Source of the DNA: DATJZH01 sp035499215
Lineage (GTDB): Bacteria > Actinomycetota > Actinomycetes > Streptosporangiales > Streptosporangiaceae
Reading direction: 5' to 3'
Length of the DNA: 5,724 nt
Assembly: GCA_035499215.1 (NCBI GenBank)
Contig: DATJZH010000038.1
Location: forward strand, 1-5,724
Positions 1 through 5,450 of this stretch are shown here, one piece after another (the stretch's first letter is position 1; every line of letters begins with the position of its first letter). The notes under the pieces are model-generated. The model did not search any database. It had not been told where the DNA came from and was given only the letters and a program-made list of their open reading frames with translations. The translations under genes and the position numbers were made by a program.

Positions 1-1700
1 GAGTCGAGCCAGTCCAGGAACGCGATGGCGCCGCGGGCGAGCCGGCGGGTCAGGAGAACCTGCTGCCGGGTGGCTGGTTTCCCGTTGTTGCGGCTGCGCA
101 TGCGCCTGACCAGGTGCCAGATCAGGTAGCGGTGCAGGAGCTTGCGCCGTTCCGGGCCGGGCTGGGCGTCCAGCAGGCCGTGAAGGAACGCCTCGAGCCT
201 GGCTATCTCCTCATCGCGCCAGGGCAGCGCGCCGACGGCGACGAGGGCCTGGCGCAGATGGGCGAGGGCCGGCCGCTGGGGAAGTTCGTCGAGCGCCTGG
301 TGGGTGAGCGGGATGCTGCCGTCGGCGAGGCCGGACAGCACCGGGGCGACGGACGGCTTGGCAGCCCAGCGCATCGCGGTGACCGCGTGCTCGGCGGCGG
401 CGATCTGCCGGCGCAGCGCTTGCAGGCCGGGCGGCAGCGCGCCGTCATCAGGACCCATCAGCTCATCCAGCCGGGCGCTGATGATGCACCGCCCGCACTG
501 GCCGGGACTGGGATGATCTGGGTCGCTGCAGACGGGGCAGCCGGCCCAGGGCGGCGGCGGGGTGCAGCCGGCGCAGAGCGGGCTGTCCAGAGCGCCGGAG
601 GCGATCGCCTCATGACGGCCGCAGGCCGAGCATGCGGCCCGCCTGCGCTGGCAGGCCGGGCACCATGGCTTCCCGGTTGCCCGGGAGATCCCGCATGGCG
701 CCGTCTGGCCGCAGACCGAGCAGGACAGGACGGGGAGGGAAGGACACCGGGAGCACAAAGGACCGTCCGCGGTCCGCCGTTCGACCGGGCGGCGGCGCCC
801 GCAGCCGGTGCACGTTTCCAGGTTCTGCGGGTCGGCGATGAAGCAGTTCGCGCAGACCGCCTGGCCCTGCCCGTCGCGGCTGACGGGCTCGCGGACGGCT
901 CCGCAGCGTGCGCACGGCTCGGTGCGGGAGTGCGCGATGCAGGTCCGGCAGACCCGGACGCCGTCCAGTGGCTTGTCGATGCGCACCACGCGGCCGCAGC
1001 GGCCGCATGCCGGGCGAACGATGCCGGCGACGCCGGCGTCGTCCAGCATCTCGATGAACCGCGGGATCGCGCGCAGCCGCGCGAGATGCCCCTCTCCGGT
1101 CAGCAGCGCCGGGTTATCTTCCAGCGCCCATGCCAGTTTCTGCTGATATGAGGGCCGGGGAGCCGCCCGGCGGACGGCCTCGGCAACGGTTTCCCGCCCG
1201 GCACCGGGATCCAGGGTGGCGATGATGCCGTGGATGACGGCGACCGGGTCACGGCGGTCGTCGTCCGGGCACTTCGAGCACCGGGGCCGCCCCGCCCGGT
1301 CCCGGGAGGCGACGGGCCGGTCCTTGCCGCAGGCAGCGCACGGCTCGTCGTGCCGCATGCAGGGCGAGCAGTACCAGTCCCGGCCGCTGCGCTGAAAGCC
1401 CCTGACCTGCCTGCCGCATTCGGCGCAGGCCGGCAGCGGGGTGTCCCGGGCACCCGCGTCATGCAGGCCGACGAGCAGATTCGCGACGGCCCGGGGCGCC
1501 CGGGACCTGCCGTCAGCGAGCACCTCCGGCTGCGCGGCCAGCGCGAGGGCAAGACGGCGTGATTTGGCGCGCCCGCCGGCGACGGCGGCGACCACGGCCT
1601 GGACCTGCTCGCGTCCGAGTCCGTGGCCGGCGGCCATGACAAGGTCGCTGATCAGCCCGGCCGGGTCCGATATGGCCCGGTCGTGAAGCGCGTCGTCCAC
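1..1700 (-). CDS. Multi-zinc-ribbon protein, probable recombinase-associated; 3' end beyond window
   Basis: I translated this frame by hand from a GTG at 1700 and it stays open to the left edge (566 codons, no stop). Sixteen CxxC pairs occur at residues 92/95, 111/114, 121/124, 141/144, 232/235, 251/254, 263/266, 283/286, 297/300, 316/319, 327/330, 347/350, 357/360, 376/379, 388/391 and 402/405. Taken two by two, with 15-16 residues between pairs (10 in the last), they make eight candidate four-Cys zinc ribbons. Residues 12-144 and 151-286 are a diverged internal duplication: a helical stretch starting at a DP dipeptide, then two ribbons. After residue 410 the protein is Cys-free, helical and basic, ending in a segment (LLHRYLIWHLVRRMRSR) that recalls the DNA-binding N-terminal part of tyrosine recombinases. 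From memory, actinomycete relatives continue into a degenerate integrase-like domain, which cannot be seen here. The start lies 1 bp after the HTH stop, with only a weak GGGA upstream, so translation is probably coupled; ATG at 1637 is an alternative. Role inferred: DNA binding or assembly of a recombination complex. Confidence 0.85.
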   Translation of the reverse strand, partial: MDDALHDRAISDPAGLISDLVMAAGHGLGREQVQAVVAAVAGGRAKSRRLALALAAQPEVLADGRSRAPRAVANLLVGLHDAGARDTPLPACAECGRQVRGFQRSGRDWYCSPCMRHDEPCAACGKDRPVASRDRAGRPRCSKCPDDDRRDPVAVIHGIIATLDPGAGRETVAEAVRRAAPRPSYQQKLAWALEDNPALLTGEGHLARLRAIPRFIEMLDDAGVAGIVRPACGRCGRVVRIDKPLDGVRVCRTCIAHSRTEPCARCGAVREPVSRDGQGQAVCANCFIADPQNLETCTGCGRRRPVERRTADGPLCSRCPSLPVLSCSVCGQTAPCGISRATGKPWCPACQRRRAACSACGRHEAIASGALDSPLCAGCTPPPPWAGCPVCSDPDHPSPGQCGRCIISARLDELMGPDDGALPPGLQALRRQIAAAEHAVTAMRWAAKPSVAPVLSGLADGSIPLTHQALDELPQRPALAHLRQALVAVGALPWRDEEIARLEAFLHGLLDAQPGPERRKLLHRYLIWHLVRRMRSRNNGKPATRQQVLLTRRLARGAIAFLDWLD

Positions 1701-1701
1701 G

Positions 1702-2031
1702 TCACGGCGTCCCGTGGATGCGGGCCCGCCGGGGCCGGAGCCCGCCGAGGCCGGCGTCGGCGCCGACTGCCTTCTTCGGGGTTCCCGCCGCGCCGGGCGC
1801 GGCCACCGGCTCGATCAGGTCCTCCAGCGAGCAGTCCAAGATGTCCAGCAGCGCCATCAGGACCTTCAGGCTCAGCCGTTCGGGCCGCTCGGCGACCAGC
1901 CGGTAGACCTGGCTGGATGACAGCCGGATCTCCCGCTGGGCCAGCGGGCCGATCAGGTCGGTGGTGGCGAACATGCCGCAGCCGGCCATCACCTGCCGCA
2001 GATGCCACCTGTAGCCGAGCCTCCGCGTCAT
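1702..2031 (-). CDS. Small Xre/Cro-type helix-turn-helix DNA-binding protein
   Basis: This gene encodes 109 residues. Residues about 10-75 form a five-helix Cro/C1-type fold: a first helix (RWHLRQVMA), a turn, the LIGPLAQ helix, the probable recognition helix SSSQVYRLVAERPERLS, then KVLMALLDILDCSLEDLIEP, the usual closing helices of the Xre HTH_26-like group. The tail (residues 80-109) is Ala/Gly/Arg-rich and probably disordered. The ATG at 2031 is chosen over longer versions of the frame because it has a strong Shine-Dalgarno (GGAAGGAG, 2037-2044) and overlaps the recombinase C stop in an ATGA. It was probably translated by ribosomes finishing C. Its stop is one base before the zinc-ribbon GTG. 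Likely role: repressor of this operon, or accessory factor (excisionase-like) for the recombinases. The fold call is strong; the role is inferred from context. Confidence 0.88.
   Translation of the reverse strand: MTRRLGYRWHLRQVMAGCGMFATTDLIGPLAQREIRLSSSQVYRLVAERPERLSLKVLMALLDILDCSLEDLIEPVAAPGAAGTPKKAVGADAGLGGLRPRRARIHGTP
2028..2031 (-). other. ATGA stop/start overlap coupling recombinase C to the HTH gene
   Basis: On the minus strand the bases 2031-2028 read ATGA: ATG starts the HTH gene and TGA ends recombinase C. This is the classical signature of translational coupling and shows that the two genes share one transcript. Confidence 0.9.
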
Positions 2032-3149
2032 CGCTGCTCCTTCCGCCGGCCGGGATCCTCGAACGCCGGCGCGAGGGCCTTGCGCAGCGCCGTGTTCATG
2101 AAGTCGTCGCTCACGTGCGTGTAGATGGCCGTCGAGCTGTCGCACTCGTGGCCGGCCTGAACCTGGATGAACCTGCGGTCCACGCCGTCCTCGGTCAGGT
2201 GCGTGACATACGAATGCCGCAGGGAATGGGGCGTAAGGGCATCCGGAAGGCGAAGAGCCTGCCGGTAAGACTCGAACCGGGCGTTGATCTCCGCCGGCTT
2301 GACCCGGCCGCCGCGCTCGGTCACCCACAGCGCCGGGTGGTCACCGAAGCCGAACTTCGGGCGGACGTTCTCGGCATAATCCGCGACCGCGTCCACCGCC
2401 CAGCCCATCACCGACGCGACGTTCCGGCGCCGCGGCGGCTGGCCGCGTTTGGCCTTGCCGTAGCGGACGTGCAGCATCCCGTACTTCCCGAACTCCGGTG
2501 CCGACGGGTTCCGGCCCCAGTCCGTGATGTCGAGCTTCGACGTCTCCGTCCTGCGCAGGCCCCACCCGTAGATGACCTTGAACATCGTCGCGTCCCGGTA
2601 GGCGGCCAGCGCTCCCTTACGCTTCGCGCTCACCGCCCGGTCCACCTGGTCATCGGCATAGTCCAGGAACCGCTGCAGCTCTTCCCTGGTGAACGGCCGC
2701 GCTTCCGGGTTCCCCTCGTAGCCGTAAAGATGAGCGATCGTGTTCCATTCATGGCAGACCGGCACCGGGTGAGCGCCCTGCCCGAACTCCTTCTCGCAGG
2801 CAGCCGCCCACCCGTAACGGCCATCGCACAGGTACTCGCTGAACAGCCGCAGGTCCATCTGATAGCCGCGGATCGTCGACGGGGCCAGGCGCCGCTCGCT
2901 CGTCAGCGCCTGCATCCACTCATCAACGTGCGACGGCCCCCAGCTCCACGGGTACTCGTTCGTGAACTCCAGGAAACGGCGCACCAGCCGCTCCCGCGGC
3001 GCGATCGTGTCCTCCCGCAGGCCACGCGCGACCTGCTGAGCCTTCCAGCCCCGCAGCATCGCCTCGAACATCGCGTCCTCCGGCCGCAGCTGCAGCACAC
3101 CGGACACCAGCTCAAGGTGCGCAGCACCCGCCAGATCTCCCCGTCCCAC
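2028..3149 (-). CDS. Tyrosine recombinase C (phage-integrase family)
   Basis: This is a site-specific recombinase that cuts and rejoins DNA through a 3'-phosphotyrosine. With the GTG at 3149 it has 373 aa. The N-terminal SAM-like core-binding domain spans about residues 27-115 (MFEAMLRGW, then STIRGYQMDLRLFSEYL), and the catalytic domain about 150-350. Visible catalytic residues are R199 (GLRRTE), K232 (RYGKAKRG), H308 and R311 (PHSLRHSY), H334 (AGHE) and nucleophile Y343 (TAIYTH), at the standard nine residues after H334. The start is uncertain. ATG 3071 has GGAGG at 3077-3081, five bases away, but the preceding LQLRPEDA looks family-conserved, so I prefer an upstream start; the longest frame would use TTG at 3224. 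C is not the usual third RIT recombinase. It belongs to an actinomycete group with a characteristic VCHEWNTIAH segment. Its stop overlaps the HTH start (ATGA). Confidence 0.93.
   Translation of the reverse strand: MGRGDLAGAAHLELVSGVLQLRPEDAMFEAMLRGWKAQQVARGLREDTIAPRERLVRRFLEFTNEYPWSWGPSHVDEWMQALTSERRLAPSTIRGYQMDLRLFSEYLCDGRYGWAAACEKEFGQGAHPVPVCHEWNTIAHLYGYEGNPEARPFTREELQRFLDYADDQVDRAVSAKRKGALAAYRDATMFKVIYGWGLRRTETSKLDITDWGRNPSAPEFGKYGMLHVRYGKAKRGQPPRRRNVASVMGWAVDAVADYAENVRPKFGFGDHPALWVTERGGRVKPAEINARFESYRQALRLPDALTPHSLRHSYVTHLTEDGVDRRFIQVQAGHECDSSTAIYTHVSDDFMNTALRKALAPAFEDPGRRKEQR
2037..2044 (-). promoter_or_regulatory. Ribosome binding site of the HTH gene
   Basis: The minus strand reads GGAAGGAG five bases before the ATG at 2031. 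It lies inside the last codons of recombinase C. It fixes the HTH start and rules out the longer in-frame extension. Confidence 0.8.
3077..3081 (-). promoter_or_regulatory. Candidate Shine-Dalgarno for an internal start of recombinase C
   Basis: GGAGG lies five bases before an in-frame ATG at 3071. It is a good match, but it also encodes Pro-Glu-Asp inside a stretch that looks conserved in relatives. It may be only coding sequence, or it may give a shorter 347-aa form of C. Confidence 0.4.
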
Positions 3150-3167
3150 CCGACCCCCGAAACCCCC
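3139..3167 (-). other. Putative G-quadruplex-forming motif before/at the recombinase C start
   Basis: The coding (minus) strand has five consecutive G-tracts: G5 at 3167-3163, G5 at 3158-3154, G3 at 3151-3149, G3 at 3147-3145 and G4 at 3142-3139, with loops of 4, 2, 1 and 2 bases. This meets the usual G3+N1-7 rule with one spare tract. The first two tracts come from a 9-bp tandem duplication (3153-3161 and 3162-3170, ACCCCCGAA on the plus strand). The motif overlaps the preferred GTG at 3149. Confidence 0.6.
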
Positions 3168-3170
3168 GAA
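3153..3170. repeat. Two-copy 9-bp tandem repeat
   Basis: The plus strand reads ACCCCCGAA twice in direct succession (3153-3161 and 3162-3170). It supplies two of the G5 tracts of the overlapping quadruplex motif. It is possibly the product of replication slippage. Confidence 0.85.
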
Positions 3171-3194
3171 ACGGCAACCGCCTGACGGAGGGAT

Positions 3195-3216
3195 CATGCA
3201 TCCAACGGGATGCATG
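3195..3216. repeat. Perfect 9-bp inverted repeat with 4-nt loop upstream of recombinase C
   Basis: The arms are CATGCATCC (3195-3203) and GGATGCATG (3208-3216), separated by AACG. There is no T-run on either side, so it is a poor intrinsic terminator. It lies 51 bp after the B stop codon and before all likely C starts. It could be an operator (perhaps for the HTH protein), a recombinase binding site, or the edge of a module. Confidence 0.7.
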
Positions 3217-3266
3217 CACAACAACCCCGCCCACGAAGCGTGATCGTGTCGCAGCGATCGAGTTAT

Positions 3267-4196
3267 TCAGGCTGCCTGCATAGCCGCGGAACCGGGCAAA
3301 CGTCGCCCGTCAGATGCAATTCCCGAGCCTTCCTGCAGATACCAGTACGTTGAGACGGGGTCGACGTGCCCCACGTAGGTGGACAGCAGCGGCAGATGGG
3401 CGTGGACGTCCACGCCCGCGCGGTACCAGCCGACCATGGTCGCGACGCAAAAGGAGTGCCGTAGGTCGTGCGCGCGTGGGTTCCGGCCGCCGGGGGCGGG
3501 ACGGATTCCGGCCGCCTCGCGCAGTTCAGCGAACACCTCGGGAACGTGGCGGGCGGCCAGCCGGTTGCCGCGCGTGTTGACGAAAAACCCTGGTGTGCTC
3601 ACTACGCGGCACAGCTGGTCACGTTGCTGGCCGTAGGCGCGCAGCGCCTGGGTGGCGGTGGGGTGCAGCGGCACCTCGCGTGCTTTGCCGAGCTTGCCGG
3701 CCCGGATGGTGAGCAGGCCCGCCTCCAGGTCGACGTCGGTGCAATCGAGGCCGCAAGCCTCGCCAACCCGCATGCCAGTGATCCCCAGCAGTCCGATCAG
3801 CGTCTGGTAGGTCAGCGCCCGCAAGGGGTGTTTGAGCGCAGCGGCCGCGGTCATCAAGGCGGTGATCTCCTCCGGGGTGTAGAGGTGAGGGGTGACCCGC
3901 GGGTAGTGGCTGGCCATTAGCCCGGCCGGCGGGACTTCGGCGGACGGGTCGATGGCGTGCAGATGCCGGGCGAAGATGCGCACCACGGTCAGCCGCCGGT
4001 TCCGGCAGGCCGGATTCACGCCGGGGCGTGTGCGTACCGCCCAGCTGACGGCGAGCTCGGTGGTGATGCTGGCGGCTCCGGCCTGTTCCAGGTGGGTAAT
4101 GAAGCTCATCAGCATCTGGCCCTCGCGGACCAGCGCGAACCCTAGCGACCGGCGCATCGCCAGGTAGTCCTCGGCGGCCTGCCGCAGTCCGCCCAC
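3267..4196 (-). CDS. Tyrosine recombinase B (RIT-type, RitB-like)
   Basis: This is a site-specific recombinase of the phage-integrase family, 309 aa. The N-terminal SAM-like domain (about residues 4-85, with AEDYLAMRRSLGF and VRIFARHLHAIDP) is followed by a catalytic domain (about 100-290). Catalytic residues are R143 (TGMRVGEA), K171 (GKLGKAREVPLH), H243 and R246 (AHDLRHSF), H277 (YVGHVDP) and Tyr286 in STYWYLQ, nine residues after H277. These motifs match the middle gene of recombinase-in-trio elements as I remember them. The GTG at 4196 is preferred because GGGAGG lies six bases upstream; ATG 4214 lacks a comparable site. The gene overlaps A by 55 bp in another frame. The last roughly 20 residues after WYLQ do not look like the usual helical RitB tail, which hints at a rearranged 3' end. 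Confidence 0.93.
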   Translation of the reverse strand: MGGLRQAAEDYLAMRRSLGFALVREGQMLMSFITHLEQAGAASITTELAVSWAVRTRPGVNPACRNRRLTVVRIFARHLHAIDPSAEVPPAGLMASHYPRVTPHLYTPEEITALMTAAAALKHPLRALTYQTLIGLLGITGMRVGEACGLDCTDVDLEAGLLTIRAGKLGKAREVPLHPTATQALRAYGQQRDQLCRVVSTPGFFVNTRGNRLAARHVPEVFAELREAAGIRPAPGGRNPRAHDLRHSFCVATMVGWYRAGVDVHAHLPLLSTYVGHVDPVSTYWYLQEGSGIASDGRRLPGSAAMQAA

Positions 4197-5413
4197 GCCG
4201 CACCTCCCGGCCATGGCCTGGCCAGCGCCCGGAGCCGGTCACGATCAGCCTTGGCGTAGGTCGCTGTGGACAGCTGGCTGCGATGGCGCAGCACCTGGCC
4301 GATCTCGGGTAACGAGGCCCCGGCCTGCAGCAAGTCGCTGGCCACGGTGTGGCGCAGCCGGTGGGCGCCGATCCGCGCCATTCCGGCTCGCGCGCACGCG
4401 CGGGCCACGATGGCGCGGACTCCGCAGGCCGAGATCGCCCGGCGGGGGGCACGCTCGCGGACGAACAGCCACGTGGCCGGACATCCGGCTGGACGGCCGT
4501 GCAGGAGATAGCCGGCCAGAGCCTCCCCCACATCGGGGGGCAGCGGCAGCCGGTCGCTGCGGCCGCCTTTGCCACGGACAGTCAGGTCTCCGGCCCTCCA
4601 GCCGACATCACCGATCTCCATCGCGGCGATCTCACCTGCGCGCAGCCCGAGCCGGGCGAGCACCATAAGGACCGCGAAGTCGCGCCGGCCCGCTGGCGTG
4701 TCCCGGTCACAAACAGCCAGCAAGATGTCCGCCTGCCCGGCTCCCAGCCGGGCCGGTAGCGCGCTGAGCTTCCGGTTCGCCACGGTCGGGACGGCTGACG
4801 CGAGCTCCTGCGGGATCTTGCCGGTCACGAACAAGAAACGCAGCAGCGACCGCAAGGCGGTCACCAGGCTCTTGGCGTCCGGCGTGCTGCGCCGGCTGGC
4901 CTCGCCCAGGACGAACTCGGTGACCTGACGAGCAGCCAACCGCTCCAGCCGCATGGCGACCGGAGCCGGGAACAGCACCGCGGACACGAACAGGCCGGCT
5001 GCGGGCATGTAGCGGCGGACCGAGCCGGCCGCGAGCCCGCGCTCACCCACCAGGTACTGCCGGTATTCCTCCAGCAGTCTCGCCACCCAGCTGTCGTTGT
5101 CCTGGCGGGCCGGCCCGGGCGCCACGCCGACGTGTCGTAGGTAACCCAGCAGCGGCCTGACAGCGTTCTCCGTCAGCCGCCGGCGGTACCGCTCTCGCCT
5201 ATCCGCCAGGAACCGCCCGGCCACCTCGGCGGTCAAGCCGGCTGGCTCCAGATGCTCAGAGCCGAGCCAGCGGCTCAAATGCGCCATCAGCTGCATCAGT
5301 TCCGCCGCCGAGGCCCGCGCATAACCACGCCGGCCCAGCTCAGCGCAGAAACCACCCGCATGCGCCGCCAACGGCCCCGTCACTACCACACGCGATGGAT
5401 CACGCACATACAT
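4142..5413 (-). CDS. Tyrosine recombinase A (RIT-type, RitA-like)
   Basis: This is a phage-integrase-family recombinase of 423 aa, longer than a minimal integrase. An extra N-terminal helical domain (residues about 5-95, with LMQLMAHLSRWLG and RPLLGYLRHVGV) precedes the core-binding domain (about 108-200, EYRQYLVGERGLA). The catalytic domain covers about 225-400. Catalytic residues are R258 (LGLRAGE), K282 (VRGKGGRSDRLPLP), H351 and R354 (AHRLRHT), H377 (LRHRS) and Tyr386 (TATYAK), nine residues after H377. The N-terminal layout and the YLVGERGLA motif fit the first protein of recombinase-in-trio elements. The ATG at 5413 has an excellent AGGAGGG site, whereas the frame extends upstream (to 5659) without one and with poor codon character. 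It is the first gene of the operon. Its own ribosome site touches a perfect inverted repeat, suggesting control by folding or protein binding. Its 3' end overlaps B. Confidence 0.95.
   Translation of the reverse strand: MYVRDPSRVVVTGPLAAHAGGFCAELGRRGYARASAAELMQLMAHLSRWLGSEHLEPAGLTAEVAGRFLADRRERYRRRLTENAVRPLLGYLRHVGVAPGPARQDNDSWVARLLEEYRQYLVGERGLAAGSVRRYMPAAGLFVSAVLFPAPVAMRLERLAARQVTEFVLGEASRRSTPDAKSLVTALRSLLRFLFVTGKIPQELASAVPTVANRKLSALPARLGAGQADILLAVCDRDTPAGRRDFAVLMVLARLGLRAGEIAAMEIGDVGWRAGDLTVRGKGGRSDRLPLPPDVGEALAGYLLHGRPAGCPATWLFVRERAPRRAISACGVRAIVARACARAGMARIGAHRLRHTVASDLLQAGASLPEIGQVLRHRSQLSTATYAKADRDRLRALARPWPGGAAWADCGRPPRTTWRCAGR
4203..4208 (-). promoter_or_regulatory. Ribosome binding site of recombinase B
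   Basis: The minus strand reads GGGAGG six bases before the GTG at 4196, within the coding sequence of recombinase A. It decides the start against the in-frame ATG 18 bp further upstream. Confidence 0.75.
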
Positions 5414-5418
5414 GATCA

Positions 5419-5425
5419 CCCTCCT
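5419..5425 (-). promoter_or_regulatory. Ribosome binding site of recombinase A
   Basis: The minus strand reads AGGAGGG, five bases before the ATG at 5413. Its first three bases belong to the arm of the adjoining 10-bp inverted repeat, so pairing of that stem could partly mask the site. Confidence 0.88.
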
Positions 5426-5450
5426 GTCTGGACTCATCACTCCAGACAGG
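5423..5450. repeat. Perfect 10-8-10 inverted repeat in the recombinase A leader (candidate recombination core or operator)
   Basis: The arms are CCTGTCTGGA (5423-5432) and TCCAGACAGG (5441-5450), with an 8-bp asymmetric spacer CTCATCAC (5433-5440). Two inverted arms around a 6-8 bp spacer is the general design of tyrosine-recombinase core sites. It could equally be an operator, or a leader-RNA hairpin that overlaps the AGGAGGG site. I found no second copy in the window. Confidence 0.8.

Larger units (their letters stand above)
3071..3266 (-). other. Spacer and probable leader between recombinases B and C
   Basis: B ends at 3267, and the first C codon that is certain by family resemblance lies near 3107-3071. 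In between there is no separate gene. The stretch contains a perfect 9-bp hairpin (3195-3216) and a G-rich run on the coding strand (3139-3167). The rest of the operon is packed with overlaps or a 1-bp gap, so this is the only loose joint in it. Part of it is probably the N-terminus of C. Confidence 0.6.

Noticed and set aside
114..1151. 345-codon open frame on the plus strand
   Set aside because: It is antisense to the zinc-ribbon frame with its regular CxxC spacing. The product has no recognisable domain.
2032..2328. Upstream extension of the HTH frame to 2328
   Set aside because: It overlaps the catalytic end of recombinase C, and the internal ATG at 2031 has a strong ribosome site and the ATGA overlap.
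1623..3185. 520-codon open frame on the plus strand
   Set aside because: It is antisense to recombinase C and the HTH gene, whose motifs are unmistakable. Long antisense frames are expected in GC-rich DNA, and its product is an Arg/Pro/Ala-rich sequence with no recognisable motif.
3242..3259. GATCG/CGATC inverted repeat after the B stop
   Set aside because: It has only 5-bp arms with an 8-bp gap and no T-run. It is too weak to call a terminator or binding site.
3619..4575. 318-codon minus-strand frame across the A/B boundary
   Set aside because: It lies in a third frame over both recombinases. The product is low-complexity Arg/Pro/Ala with no motif.
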